DNA of 64,000 bases from Phocaeicola vulgatus (GCA_022009975.1 CP091733.1:575001-639000); one strand, 5' to 3'; numbered from the stretch's first letter, positions 27,940-38,825 are shown. Notes: a model not told the origin generated them from the sequence alone. Made by a program: numbers and translations.

Positions 27940-29163
27940 ATGAACGAAGTAAAAGCTCAGCATATTCATATAGATGAATTTGATTATCCGTTGCCGGATG
28001 AAAGAATCGCTAAGTTCCCTTTGGCTAAACGTGACGAGTCGAAATTGTTATTATACAAAGAGGGTCAGGTTGGTGAAACCATATTCAAGCATATCACAGA
28101 TTATCTTCCTGCTGGATCGTTGATGGTATTTAATAATACGCGGGTGATTCAGGCACGTCTGCTTTTCCAGAAAAGTACGGGTGCGCGCATTGAAGTGTTC
28201 TGTTTAGAGCCGGTTTCTCCTCGTGATTATGCCTTGGTGTTCCAGCAAACGGAGAGGTGTAGCTGGAACTGTTTGGTGGGAAACTTGAAGAAGTGGAAAG
28301 AGGGCGTTTTGCAACGGACTGTCTCTATACAAGGGGAAGAGGTGGTTTTATCTGCGGAGAAAAAGGAGAGCCATGGCGATTCCCACATCGTGGAGTTCTC
28401 TTGGGACAATCCCAAATATACGTTTGCTGACCTCTTGGATGCGGCTGGCGTGTTGCCGATTCCTCCTTATTTGCATAGGGAGACGGAGAAGAGCGATTTG
28501 CAAACCTACCAAACGGTTTATTCAAAAATAAAGGGGTCTGTAGCTGCTCCTACTGCCGGGCTTCATTTCACCCCGGAAGTGTTGTCAGATATCGATGCTC
28601 ATGGCATTGGCAGGGAAGAGGTGACGCTTCATGTGGGTGCGGGAACCTTCAAGCCTGTGAAGAGTGAAACGCTGGAAGGGCATGAGATGCATACCGAATT
28701 TATCTCGGTGCGTAGGAGTTCTATCGAGAAAATACAGAAAAGTTTGGGTAATATCATTGCCGTAGGCACCACTTCGGTCCGTACCTTGGAAAGCCTGTAT
28801 TATATGGGGGTAATCCTCTCTAACCATCCTGATGCCACTTCAGAAGATTTGGTAGTCAAGCAATGGATGCCGTATGAGGAAAAGAACAATGTCTTGTCTG
28901 CCTACGATGCTTTGCAGCAGATATTGGATTACTTGGACCGTCATGATGCCGATCGCCTGGTGACAGCTACGCAAATCATCATTGCTCCGGGTTATACATT
29001 TAAGATTGTACGTGGTATCGTGACCAACTTCCACCAACCCAAGAGTACGTTGATTCTGTTGATTTCCGCTTTTGTGAAGGGAAACTGGAAACCGATTTAT
29101 GAGTATGCGTTGTCGCACGACTTCCGTTTCTTGAGCTACGGCGATAGCTCTTTGCTGTTATAA
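27940..29163 (+). CDS. queA: S-adenosylmethionine:tRNA ribosyltransferase-isomerase
   Basis: 407 residues. Family motifs: FDYPLPDERIAKFPLAKRDE at the N-terminus, MVFNNTRVIQARL, SVAAPTAGLHFTPEVL, HVGAGTFKPVKSETLEGHEMH and TNFHQPKSTLILLISAFVK. It transfers the ribosyl part of SAM to 7-aminomethyl-7-deazaguanine in tRNA, making epoxyqueuosine. The open frame is intact and ends next to an IS982 remnant whose end begins 6 bp after the stop. Confidence 0.95.
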   Translation: MNEVKAQHIHIDEFDYPLPDERIAKFPLAKRDESKLLLYKEGQVGETIFKHITDYLPAGSLMVFNNTRVIQARLLFQKSTGARIEVFCLEPVSPRDYALVFQQTERCSWNCLVGNLKKWKEGVLQRTVSIQGEEVVLSAEKKESHGDSHIVEFSWDNPKYTFADLLDAAGVLPIPPYLHRETEKSDLQTYQTVYSKIKGSVAAPTAGLHFTPEVLSDIDAHGIGREEVTLHVGAGTFKPVKSETLEGHEMHTEFISVRRSSIEKIQKSLGNIIAVGTTSVRTLESLYYMGVILSNHPDATSEDLVVKQWMPYEEKNNVLSAYDALQQILDYLDRHDADRLVTATQIIIAPGYTFKIVRGIVTNFHQPKSTLILLISAFVKGNWKPIYEYALSHDFRFLSYGDSSLLL

Positions 29164-29168
29164 ATAGG

Positions 29169-29811
29169 GTGAGTTCGACGAATTTAAAATAAGGCAAGCT
29201 GTGTATCAATCGTTCTCGAAACATTGATACACGGTTTCTTTGGGAAACAGCAGTAAGCTGCGATTGCACCCAAGAGGTTGACAATGAAATTATCAAAAGT
29301 CCTATGTCTTGAATGTTCCACTTGTGCTATATTCTTGAGTTCGTCATTAACGGAATCCGAAGAACCATCCCAGGGAACATTTGCCTAAAAGTACCTTTTG
29401 ATAAACAAAGCCAAGGGGATGGCAATCTCTTTTTCCAACTCCACAAAACGGTTATAAGAGACAACCTTTGGAAAGAGGTGTCGCATATACTTGCAGACCT
29501 TTTCTTGATAGAAATGCTTCAGACAACGATAGCCTGAATCATGAAAAAGTATCAAAATCAACATGATTTCTGCCTTGGACATGGTGGAATCACGGTGATA
29601 CTTACGCTTTGTGGTAGACGGAAGAGTATATTTTGTCATCATTGTATCAAAAAACTTGCAAAAATCATCTGCCATACAAAATATTTCTATAACTTTGTTT
29701 TCGGTAATTATAGCGATTATTGTTTGTATTTATTTGTATTTCAACACTATAAAGATACAACAATTTTCGCTAATCACCATTTTTTAGACTGTTATAATTC
29801 ATCGAACTCAC
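29169..29811 (-). mobile_element. Internally deleted IS982-family element (643 bp)
   Basis: Ends GTGAGTTCGACGAATT (29169 on) and AATTCATCGAACTCAC (ending 29811) are near-perfect inverted repeats. On the minus strand, 29385-29675 encodes the transposase N-terminus (DDFCKFFDTMMTKYTLPSTT, MLILILFHDSGYRCLKHFY). Downstream of the stop, the same frame at about 29190-29380 reads NDELKNIAQVEHSRHRTFDN and ends RTIDTQLALF, the family C-terminus. The catalytic middle (DSTPLRVC-type first Asp and the second Asp) is missing, so it could only move with a helper transposase. Confidence 0.88.
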
Positions 29812-29891
29812 GTTAATTAAAAGAATTAAGCCCATGAGCAATCTTGAATAGATTAAAAAGAAGTGTTGGTTGATAATAGAGAGAAACAATT

Positions 29892-30333
29892 ATGAGTAAC
29901 GCAAGTAATAATCAAGGAAGGGCATACGAGTTTGTTTGCTTAAACACTTTGCAGAATGCAATCTCAAAGATACGTCCTGCAAAGATTATAAGGAATAGTA
30001 GTTATGATGCAGCCGAACATGCATGGAATACGCTAAGCCAAATGGAACAGAGTATGTATAATCTTAGTGCAAAATCGACTATAGACACAATATTTGCGCT
30101 TGAACCCAATATTATAGAACAGAATTCCGATAATCAATCTTCCGACAACATTGTTACATATTGGCTTTAAACCGGGAAGTAAGACAACTGTTGTAGTATG
30201 TTTTGACCACGGTTGGCAATTTTCGTTTAGAATACATAATGCAAAAAAGATGGTTGAAACATCTTTGAAATTTGATATTCAAATAGAGGGTATGCCTGCA
30301 GATGTCAATATTAAGTATAACTGTAAATGGTAA
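29892..30333 (+). pseudogene. HaeIII-type restriction endonuclease, internally deleted remnant
   Basis: The first frame (29892-30170) begins MSNASNNQGRAYEFVCLNTL, with SAKSTIDTIFALEPNIIEQN, which matches the N-terminus of the HaeIII endonuclease family. A different frame (30151-30333) gives GWQFSFRIHNAKKMVETSLK and FDIQIEGMPADV, the family C-terminus. Normal length is about 310 residues; only about 80 N-terminal and 55 C-terminal residues remain, so the catalytic middle is gone. The cognate methyltransferase gene follows after 33 bp. Confidence 0.85.
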
Positions 30334-30366
30334 TTCATACAAATCAAATTCAAGAATAATTTATAA

Positions 30367-31378
30367 ATGAAACTTATTAGTTTGTTTTCTGGAGCAGGAG
30401 GTCTTGACAAAGGCTTTCATAAAGCAGGCTTTCGTACTGTTGTAGCCAACGAGTTCGATTCCAAAATCTGCCCAACATTTAAGGCGAACTTTCCTGATAC
30501 ACACCTTATAGAAGGTGACATTCGCAATGTTAAAGAGAGCGAATTTCCTGAACATGTGGCAGGAATCATAGGTGGACCTCCATGCCAATCTTGGAGTGAA
30601 GCAGGCAGTCTTAAGGGGATTGAAGATGCCCGAGGACAGTTGTTCTATGAATATATTCGAGTGTTGAAAGCCAGATAACCTCTTTTCTTTGTGGCAGAGA
30701 ATGTTTCTGGAATGTTAGCAAAACGCCATACTGAAGCAGTCAAGGGCTTTATGCGCTTATTTGATGAAGCTGGGTATGATGTTAATCTCAAAATGTTAAA
30801 TGCGAATGATTATGATTGTCCTGAAGACAGAGATCGCGTGTTCTATATAGGCTTTAGGAAAGACTTGAATATTCATGATTTCGAATACCCCGCCCCATGT
30901 GAGCATAAACCAACTCTTCGTGAATACATTTGGGATTTAAAAGAGAATGCTATTCCTGCTTTGGAAAAGAATAAAACAAATGGCGACAAATGTGCAATTC
31001 CTAATCATGAATATTTCATAGGGGCTTTCTCTCCAATTTATGTCACGAAATCGGGTAAGAGGATGGGATGAACCGGGTTTTACAGTTCAGGCAAGTGGAC
31101 GTCAATGTCAGTTGCACCCTCAGGCTCCTAAAATGATTAAAGTTGAGAAAAACAAGCAGATTTTTGTACCAGGACAGGAGCATTTGTACAGAAGAATGAC
31201 AGTACGGGAGGTGGCACGTGTCCAAACCTTTCCAGATAACCATGTTTTTCTTTATACAGATGTGGATATGGGATATAAGATGATAGGTAATGCCGTGCCA
31301 GTTAACCTTGCTTACCATGTCGCTATGAGTATCCGCAGGGCATTAGAGAATCATGGTGTATGCATGGAAAATGCTTGA
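30367..31378 (+). pseudogene. HaeIII-type C5-cytosine DNA methyltransferase, stop codon and frameshift
   Basis: About 335 codons. C5-methyltransferase motifs are present in order: I, MKLISLFSGAGGLDKGFHKA; IV, GGPPCQSWSE with the catalytic Cys; VI, VAENVSGML; VIII, DRDRVFYIGF; IX/X, RRMTVREVARVQTFP and GYKMIGNAVPVNLAYH. Similarity to M.HaeIII is strong, predicting GGCC recognition. An in-frame TAA at 30676-30678 (likely AAA changed to TAA) and a frameshift near 31035 (IYVTK versus MSRNRVRGW) break it. With the deleted endonuclease, the whole restriction-modification unit looks dead, although the frameshift alone could be a sequence error. Confidence 0.88.
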
Positions 31379-31468
31379 ACTTTAGTATGTTATAACATGA
31401 GCAAATATCAAAAGCAGTTCAGTATTAAAGGAACGAAGAGGTTCTATTCTTCGAAGAATAATCTGCTA

Positions 31469-31512
31469 TTTAAACAGCGTTTAAACGGCGTTAAAACAGT
31501 GTTTTAATGACG
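31469..31512. repeat. Dispersed palindromic repeat, copy 3
   Basis: TTTAAACAGCGTTTAAACGG followed by CGTTAAAACAGTGTTTTAA: the same nested palindromes as at 1500, 25176, 48255 and 49889. It lies between the methyltransferase remnant and the GH78 gene. No gene is present in 31379-31650. Confidence 0.8.
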
Positions 31513-31594
31513 ATTTATAACACCGCACCTGCTAATTTAGTAGGCGACGTGTCCATGTCGCTGTCAACCTGACTTTGATTGATTCTGACACACC

Positions 31595-31625
31595 AAAAAG
31601 GGGCTGTATCATTGAATACAGCCCC
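31595..31625 (-). terminator. Terminator of the GH78 gene
   Basis: GGGGCTGTA (31600-31608) pairs with TACAGCCCC (31617-31625). On the minus strand the stem is followed by TTTTT (31599-31595), 26 bp after the rhamnosidase stop. Confidence 0.85.
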
Positions 31626-31650
31626 TTCCTATACCTTTTCTCTTAAAGTC

Positions 31651-34254
31651 TTAGAGGTCTTTCTCTATGTTATATGTACCAGCCGTATAGATTTTTGCTT
31701 CTGTTTCACCAGGAAGAGTGACGGTTGCGGTAGCACCTTCCGGGATGGAGAACTTCCAAATCCATTTGTCGCCTTCGTATTTCCATTCACTTTGGATAAG
31801 ACCGGCGGCAGATTTATATTCTGCTTTCATGAATCCCAAACGTTTGTCGGGTACAGGCTTCATAATGATGTTCTTGAAACCCGGTTGTTGCGTATCCGCA
31901 GAGATTCCGGCTGCCGTTTTCCATATCCATTCGCAGACACATCCGTAAGCATAATGGTTGAAGCTGTTCATGCCAGCCGGTCCCATGCCCTTATCGAGCA
32001 TATAACTGTTCCAACGTTCCCAAATAGTGGTGGCACCGTTGTCCACAGAATAGAGCCAGCTTGGGTTTTTGCGTTGGAAGAGCAGTTCATAAGCAATGTC
32101 CACCATTCCATTTTCCGTCAATGTATTCATCAAGATGGAAGTGCCCAAGAAACCAGTCTGCAAGCAGTTGCCGTGGTCGGTGAAGTTTTGACGCAAGCGG
32201 GCAATCATATCTTCTTTCGCTTTGCCTTCCACCAAGCCATTCTTCAAGGCGAAGAGGGCAGGGGTCTGCATGGTGTTGAGAATGACAGACTTGAATGTGC
32301 CGTCAGGATTCATGAATGTATTTTGGGCATATTGCTTTGCCTCTGCTTGCATCTTTTCATACTTAGCCACGTCACGGCCTGTGGCTTTAGCCATTTCAGC
32401 CATCATGCCCGCATCCATAGCCCAATAGCAAGCACTCAGGTAGTTCCAGTAGTTGATTGCTTCAGGCTTGATGAAACTCTTTCCGTTCTTGTCATGGTCG
32501 AATATGCCGCCACCGCAACTTTCAAGAGGTTCGTAGCTCAGCCAGTCGCCCCATTGGTAATTGCCATTTTGGTCGCTGTTGACGTTATGGTCATATTTCG
32601 TTTCATTAAGATGGTCGAGGTATTTCTCCATGGAAACCCAACTCTCATCGATGATTTGCTTGTCGTCAAACTGCTTCCAAACGACCCAAGGCACAATGAC
32701 ACCGGCGTCCGACCAGCCTAAGCGCATCATCGAGGTCGGTTCTGCCCCATATTGAGCCACAGGAGCCACGCCCGGATATCCGCCTAACTCATGTTGGGTG
32801 TCACGCATGTCACGCATCCACTTATGGAAGAACTTGTTGGTGTTGGCAAAGAAGGTGCCTGTCTCGGAGAACACCTGGGTGTCGGCAGTCCAGCCAAGAC
32901 GCTCATTGCGTTGCGGGCAGTCGGTTGGCACGGAGAGATAGTTGGAACGTTGCCCCCAAATGGTATTGCTGATAAGCTGGTTGATTGACGGGTTGCCAGT
33001 AGTGATGGTTCCTGTCTCCATTTCCTTGGTGATGGAGGTGACAGGGATAGATTCCAATTGCTTGATCTTAACTTCGTCTGTTGCTGTCACAGAGATGAAA
33101 CGATAGCCGAAGAAAGTGTTATGCGGAGTAAAGCTTGCATAATCCTTATTGTCGGCGAAAGTATAGTCAAGAATCATGCCCGTGTCTTGCATACGCAAGT
33201 TGGTGCGATGGCAACTACCTTCAGGACCATCCATGCCACGCTCTTTTGCGCCATTTCCATCGTTAAGCAACTCGGAAGGGAGGCAAGTCAGCTTGGTGCC
33301 AGCTTTCGCGCTGAATACAAATGAAGGCACAGCGGCAGCGTTCTGCCCGAAATCGACTACCAATGTTTCGCCAGCCGGTAAGACTATCTCTTGGTCCGGT
33401 TGAAACTCTTTCGTGATTACAATTTTACCGTAAGCATTCTCGCTTTCACCCGTCACACCTTTCCATGCATAAGCAAGTTTGGGTTTCAATGCCAAATCGT
33501 GGCGCAAGTAAATCTCTGCACCGTCTGAAGGGAGGATTTCACCACTAAATTCGGTATTCTTCTCAGGAGTGCCCAACGCTTGCAGGTTCTCAAATCCTGG
33601 AACTTCACGGGCATCGTATTCCTCTCCGTCAAAGATGGCGGCATGTTTCACTGGACCTGCGATACCGGCTTTCCAGTCAGTAGTGTTGCTGCCGTACAAT
33701 TTCTTGGAACCATCGACAAAGGTGAGCTCCAATACGCCACGGAAGGCTACTTTCTTACCAATCATCCCTTCATGTCCGCCAGGAGTGATGATTTTATCAG
33801 CCCACCATCCCGGGGTTACTTGCACAGCCAATTGGTTCTCGGCATCAGCTGCCGTATGGAAAGCCTTGGTAATGTCATAGGTGAAAGAACGTTTGGTCTT
33901 AATGTAGTGGGTAAAGCCCGGTTTGAGTATCTCTTCCCCGACAGGCTTGCCATTGACATAAAGGTCATACACGCCCAATCCGGTAGTCATCCAGCGTGCG
34001 TTGGTCACCTTTTGCTCGTTCCGGAGCGTGGTGACAAACCAACTGGCACCATCAGCCGCCCGTTCGTTATTACCGGTGATCTTGCCTGTCACCACAGGCG
34101 CATTGGCAGCCGATATCCATTCGGATTCATGCCATGCGGAATTGTCTAACGCCGCAGTGCGGGAAGTAAGCTGGTCGGAAGAGGGAGAACCGCATCCCCA
34201 CAGCGTCATGAATGCAATGCCGACCGCCATGTTTCTCATGATGTTTCTTTTCAT
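31651..34254 (-). CDS. Alpha-L-rhamnosidase (GH78), putative lipoprotein
   Basis: About 867 residues from ATG 34254 (MKRNIMRNMAVGIAFMTLWG, then a lipobox LWGC); the frame is open to an earlier ATG at 34278. GH78 features: N-terminal beta-sandwich domains with RWMTTGLGVYDLYVNGKPVG, the (alpha/alpha)6 catalytic core with TDCPQRNERLGWTADTQVFS carrying the catalytic acidic residues, WMRDMRDTQHELGGYPG and a C-terminal beta domain with NHYAYGCVCEWIW. It cleaves terminal L-rhamnose from plant glycosides or polysaccharides at the cell surface. It is not beside SusC/SusD genes, so it is not part of a classic utilisation locus here. A TATTTTTG -7 box lies at 34381-34374. Confidence 0.92.
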   Translation of the reverse strand: MKRNIMRNMAVGIAFMTLWGCGSPSSDQLTSRTAALDNSAWHESEWISAANAPVVTGKITGNNERAADGASWFVTTLRNEQKVTNARWMTTGLGVYDLYVNGKPVGEEILKPGFTHYIKTKRSFTYDITKAFHTAADAENQLAVQVTPGWWADKIITPGGHEGMIGKKVAFRGVLELTFVDGSKKLYGSNTTDWKAGIAGPVKHAAIFDGEEYDAREVPGFENLQALGTPEKNTEFSGEILPSDGAEIYLRHDLALKPKLAYAWKGVTGESENAYGKIVITKEFQPDQEIVLPAGETLVVDFGQNAAAVPSFVFSAKAGTKLTCLPSELLNDGNGAKERGMDGPEGSCHRTNLRMQDTGMILDYTFADNKDYASFTPHNTFFGYRFISVTATDEVKIKQLESIPVTSITKEMETGTITTGNPSINQLISNTIWGQRSNYLSVPTDCPQRNERLGWTADTQVFSETGTFFANTNKFFHKWMRDMRDTQHELGGYPGVAPVAQYGAEPTSMMRLGWSDAGVIVPWVVWKQFDDKQIIDESWVSMEKYLDHLNETKYDHNVNSDQNGNYQWGDWLSYEPLESCGGGIFDHDKNGKSFIKPEAINYWNYLSACYWAMDAGMMAEMAKATGRDVAKYEKMQAEAKQYAQNTFMNPDGTFKSVILNTMQTPALFALKNGLVEGKAKEDMIARLRQNFTDHGNCLQTGFLGTSILMNTLTENGMVDIAYELLFQRKNPSWLYSVDNGATTIWERWNSYMLDKGMGPAGMNSFNHYAYGCVCEWIWKTAAGISADTQQPGFKNIIMKPVPDKRLGFMKAEYKSAAGLIQSEWKYEGDKWIWKFSIPEGATATVTLPGETEAKIYTAGTYNIEKDL

Positions 34255-34421
34255 CTTGTTATTGATTTTAATTAGCACTATTGATTAAAATATAAGTCCC
34301 TTGTTGTCATGCCATCATCTTACTGAACAATCGGTTTGTGAAATCAATAAGCAGGGAAAAATGAATGACATAACAAAAATAGTAATTAATCCATAAGATA
34401 TTGCATCTTTTTTAGGAAAAC

Positions 34422-34452
34422 TTGTTGATTACATATATGTGTCCTATCTTTG
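34422..34452 (+). promoter_or_regulatory. Promoter of the AAA-ATPase-like gene
   Basis: TTGTTG (34422-34427) and TATCTTTG (34445-34452) match the Bacteroidota -33/-7 pattern with fitting spacing. The ATG lies at 34541. Confidence 0.7.
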
Positions 34453-34540
34453 TATAGGATAAGATGACTTGCGCTATTCAAGTTGGTATTGATAGCATGA
34501 GATTTTTAACCCAAATAGGAAACAGCGAAAATCAGCAGTT

Positions 34541-36301
34541 ATGGAACAAGCAAAAAGAATCCCTTATGGTATATCGGACTTTATAGACATCGTCCAGCGT
34601 AACCAGTATTATGTTGACAAGACAATGTACTTGCCAATGATAGAGAACGAGCCGGATTGCCTGTTCTTCATCCGTCCCCGCCGTTTTGGAAAGAGCCTTT
34701 TGATAAGCATGATGGCTGCCTATTATGATATCAGCATGAAGGAGCGGTTCCAAGAGCTGTTCGGTAACTTGTGGATAGGCCGGCATCCCACTCCCTTGCA
34801 AGGGAAGTTCCAAGTATTGTATCTCGATTTCTCAAGGATTGGCGGAGATGTCAATTCTTTAGAGGAACGTTTCAACAGTTATTGCGGTCAATGTATAGAT
34901 TTCTTCATAGGAAATGTATATAAAGATTACTATTCTCAGGAAACGATAGAGAAGGTGAACAAAGTGGGCTATGCAGCTGGCAAATTGAATGCGATAAATT
35001 TGGAGGCAAAAAGGAAGGGTTATCAGTTGTATCTTATCGTTGACGAGTATGATAATTTCACAAACACGGTGCTGAATGAGCATGGTGAGAAGGTTTATTG
35101 GGCATTGACTCATGCCAGTGGCTTCTATCGTGACATCTTCAAGGTGTTCAAGGGCATGTTTTCCCGCATCTTCATGACGGGAGTCAGCCCGGTGACGCTT
35201 GATGACTTGACCAGCGGATTTAACATAGGTTGGCATATCTCAACAAAAGCCCCGTTTAACCAAATGCTCGGCTTCTCCACGGAGGATGTACGTGACATGC
35301 TCAACTATTATAAGAGCAGAGATGAATTGCGTCCGGATTGCGATGTGGAATCTATCATAGAGGACATGAAACCGTGGTATGACAATTACTGCTTTTCTAA
35401 AAATGCCTTGAAGACGCAGAGCAAGGTTTTCAATTGCGACATGGTGCTCTATTATCTCCGTAACTATATGCAAACGGGTGAAGCTCCGGAACAGATGATT
35501 GATCCTAACACGAAGACAGACTATGCCAAGATGAAGAAGCTCCTCCAGTTGGACAAGTTGGACGGTGACCGCAAAGGCATTATCCAGACCATTGCGGAGA
35601 AGGGTGAAATCGTGTCAAGCATAGAGGAGTCTTTCCCTGCCAAGAAATTAGTGCAGCCGCAGATATTCACGAGTTTGCTGTTCTATTATGGTATGCTTAC
35701 CATCAAGGGCACATTTGGAAGCCAGATGGTCTTGGGCATTCCGAACAATAATGTCCGCAAGCAGTATTATGAGTATTTGTTGGGTGAATACCAAGTGTTG
35801 AACCCAATAGATTTGGGAGGATTGGAAACTAAATTCACTTACATGGCTTATGAAGGCAAATGGCGTGAAGTATTGACATACATGGCAGATGCCTACGCAA
35901 CCGTGTCATCCGTCCGTGATTTGATTGAAGGGGAACGCAACTTGCAGGGCTTCTTCATGGCTTACCTCAGCCTCAACAGTTACTATTATACGGCACCGGA
36001 ACTTGAATTGAACCATGGTTATTGCGACTTCTTCCTTTTGCCCGACTTGACGCATTATGCCACGAAGCACAGTTACATCTTGGAGCTTAAGATTGTCCCG
36101 AAGAGGGAGAAGGGCATGAACAAGGCAGAGCATGATTTGCTCATCCAAAAGCAATGGGACGAAGCGGAAGAACAAATCCTGCGTTATGCTGCTGCCCCGA
36201 GGGTGGAAGCCTTGCGCCAAGGGACACAGCTTCACAAAATCATCATGCAGTTTGACGGCTGGAAGTTGTTGAGGATGGATGAAGTCGGATTCCGTAAATA
36301 A
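34541..36301 (+). CDS. AAA-ATPase-like / PD-(D/E)XK nuclease superfamily protein
   Basis: 586 residues. The N-terminus IPYGISDFIDIVQRNQYYVD and the Walker-A-like RPRRFGKSLLISMM (about 46-59) identify the AAA-ATPase-like family; the C-terminal domain (about 470-570) has LNHGYCDFFLLPD and YILELKIVP, the D...ExK pattern of PDDEXK_9. Such genes are numerous in gut Bacteroidota and their role is unsettled (selfish or defence-linked). It stands alone with its own promoter and has no phage or partner gene beside it. Confidence 0.88.
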   Translation: MEQAKRIPYGISDFIDIVQRNQYYVDKTMYLPMIENEPDCLFFIRPRRFGKSLLISMMAAYYDISMKERFQELFGNLWIGRHPTPLQGKFQVLYLDFSRIGGDVNSLEERFNSYCGQCIDFFIGNVYKDYYSQETIEKVNKVGYAAGKLNAINLEAKRKGYQLYLIVDEYDNFTNTVLNEHGEKVYWALTHASGFYRDIFKVFKGMFSRIFMTGVSPVTLDDLTSGFNIGWHISTKAPFNQMLGFSTEDVRDMLNYYKSRDELRPDCDVESIIEDMKPWYDNYCFSKNALKTQSKVFNCDMVLYYLRNYMQTGEAPEQMIDPNTKTDYAKMKKLLQLDKLDGDRKGIIQTIAEKGEIVSSIEESFPAKKLVQPQIFTSLLFYYGMLTIKGTFGSQMVLGIPNNNVRKQYYEYLLGEYQVLNPIDLGGLETKFTYMAYEGKWREVLTYMADAYATVSSVRDLIEGERNLQGFFMAYLSLNSYYYTAPELELNHGYCDFFLLPDLTHYATKHSYILELKIVPKREKGMNKAEHDLLIQKQWDEAEEQILRYAAAPRVEALRQGTQLHKIIMQFDGWKLLRMDEVGFRK

Positions 36302-36359
36302 CGCAGCATTTTACTAATCCTGGCACACCTTAAGGGACTGCATTGAATCCATCCCCATG

Positions 36360-38825
36360 TCATAGTCCCTTTGGGGTTATTTTATATCCATCTTCTTCCA
36401 ATGCGGCTTGTAGTTCAGCCACGCTTTTCTCTTCATTCTCAAATTCGATTGTTGCGACAGGAGGATCTAAAGTAACAGTAGCTGTCACACCTTCTATCTG
36501 GTTTAGAATCTTTTCTACTCTCATCCGGCAGTGGTTGCACATCATGCCTTCGATGTTGTACGTCTGTTTCATTTTTGTCTTATTTATGATAGGTTGAACA
36601 TTTGATTCTTTTGTTGTCCTCTTGAATTTAAGCCGTAAACTGTTGCTCACTACACTGACGCTGCTGAATGCCATAGCCGCTCCGGCTATCATCGGGTTCA
36701 GCAGAAAGCCATTTATCGGGTACAATATCCCGGCTGCAACCGGAATGCCTATGATGTTGTAGATAAATGCCCAGAATAGATTTTGACGAATCGTTTTGAC
36801 GATGGCAGAAGAGAGCTGTATGGCTTCTGCTATCTTGGTCAAGTCGGATGAAATGAGGGTCATTTGGGCAACATCCATGGCGATGTCACTACCTTTCCCC
36901 ATCGCAATGCTTAGATTGGCTTGCGCCAAAGCGGCACTGTCGTTTATGCCGTCACCAGCCATTGCCACGCATCTGCCGGACTGTTGAAGTTGTTTGATGA
37001 ATGCCGCTTTGTTCGGGCAGCATTTCGGCTTGGTAGTGATGAATGCCTGCCTGTTCCGCTATTGCTTTTGCCGTATTGGCATTGTCCCCGGTCAGTAGAT
37101 AAACGGAGATTCCCCTCTCTTCCAATGAACGCACCGCCTGTTGCGACGTGGGTTTGATTGGATCGGCAACAGCCACCCAAGCCAAAGCCTCCTGTCCGTT
37201 TGCAAACCAAACAATGGTGTTGGCTTTTGCCGCCGCTTTTTCTGCCTCATGGTTTAGCGTATCGGGTAAATGGATATGATTCTCTTCCATCATCTTTTTG
37301 TTCCCGGCAAGATAGAGTTTCCCGTCCGCATAGCCTTGTATGCCTTTGCCGGTCCGGCTCTCGAATTGACTGATGGGACAATCCGGGGCGGCAGATAAAT
37401 AGTGGGTGATGGCATCAGCCAATGGATGTTCGGAAAGCTTTTCCAGGCTGTGGAAAATGGATATTGATCGGCGGTTGTCCTCTTCTGCCCACATCGCTTG
37501 GGTAACGACTGGTTTCCCTTCCGTGATGGTTCCGGTCTTGTCCAAGATGACTGTATCTATTTTGCAAGCAATCTCCAAACTTTCCGCATCTTTGATCAAG
37601 ATGCCGTTTTCAGCACCTTTCCCGATTCCAACCATAATGGCAGTGGGTGTCGCCAATCCCAATGCGCAAGGACAAGCAATGATGAGGACGGTAATCGCAC
37701 TCAATAATCCTTGAGTAATGCCGGTAGTTGAGGGAGCTAAACAAATCCATGCCACGAATGTGACGAAAGAGAAGATGAGAATGGCAGGCACAAAAACGGC
37801 GGCTACTTTGTCTACCAGCTTCTCGATAGGGGCTTTGCTGCCTTGTGCCTCTTGTACATAGTGGATAATGTGGGCTAACACGGTGTCGTTATCCACCTTG
37901 TCCGCTTTGAACCGGAAACTTCCCTTCAGGTTGATGGTGCCGGCAAAGACCATTCCGCCTTTCTCTTTTTTCACGGGAACAGATTCTCCGCTGAGCATGC
38001 TTTCATCCACATACGAATTCCCTTCCGTCACCATGCCGTCTGCGGCAATCCGCTCTCCCGGTTTCACTACTATGAGGTCTCTTTTCCTATTTGGTCAACG
38101 GAGACTTTTTGTTCATTCCCGTTTGCGTCGATGATGGTTACAAGCTGGGGGCGTAAATCCATCAGTTTCTTTATGGAAGATGAAGCATTGCCTTTCGCCC
38201 TTTCCTCCAAGTACCGTCCTAATAAAATAAAGGTGATGATGACGCTGGCTGCTTCGAAATAGACATGAGGTTGCACTCCTCTGTCTGTCCAGAACTCCGG
38301 GAAGAAAAGATTGAATACGCTGAACAGATAGGCGATGCCTGTGCTGTTGGCGACCAATGTGTCCATGTTGGATGTCTTATGTTTCAACTGCCGCCAAGCA
38401 TTGCGGAAGAAGATGTTGCCCAATCCGAATACAATGGGAGTCGATAATATCCATAAGAGGTAATTGGCATACGGAATATCCATGCCGGACATGCTGATGA
38501 CAACGATGGGAATCGATAACAGTACCGCTCCGATTGTTTTGCGCTTCAGTTGTTGCAAGCGTTGGGTTTGTGCATCGTTTACTTCCGCTTTGTTATCCGT
38601 TTCAATGATTAAGTCGTATCCTGCATCTTGGACAGACTTCCTTAAAGATTCCGGGGAACACAACGATGGATTGTATTCGACTGTCGCAAGGGCAGCGGCA
38701 TAGTTCACGTTTGCTCCGACAACTCCCTTTTGTTTATGCAAAGTCTTGTCAACCCGAATAGCGCAGGCTGCACAACTCATTCCTAATACCGGGAAAGTAT
38801 GTTTGATTGTTTGATTTGTTTCCAT
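36360..38825 (-). CDS. copA: Copper-type heavy-metal P-type ATPase with N- and C-terminal HMA domains, two frameshifts
   Basis: About 820 codons from ATG 38825 over three frames. N-terminal HMA domain GMSCAACAIRVDKTLH; actuator MLSGESVPVKKEKGG; the CPx metal site IACPCALGLATPTAIM; phosphorylation site VILDKTGTITEGKP; hinge MAGDGINDSAALAQAN. After the last helices and a short linker, the same frame continues into a second HMA domain, MKQTYNIEGMMCNHCRMRVE, normally a separate CopZ-like chaperone. The frames break near 38083 (one A short in GGAAAAGAG) and near 37009 (PEQ-AAFIKQ). It exports Cu(I) from the cytoplasm. Confidence 0.9.

Noticed and set aside
31579..32721. 380-aa plus-strand ORF
   Set aside because: Antisense to the GH78 rhamnosidase; Phe/His-rich composition typical of a shadow frame.
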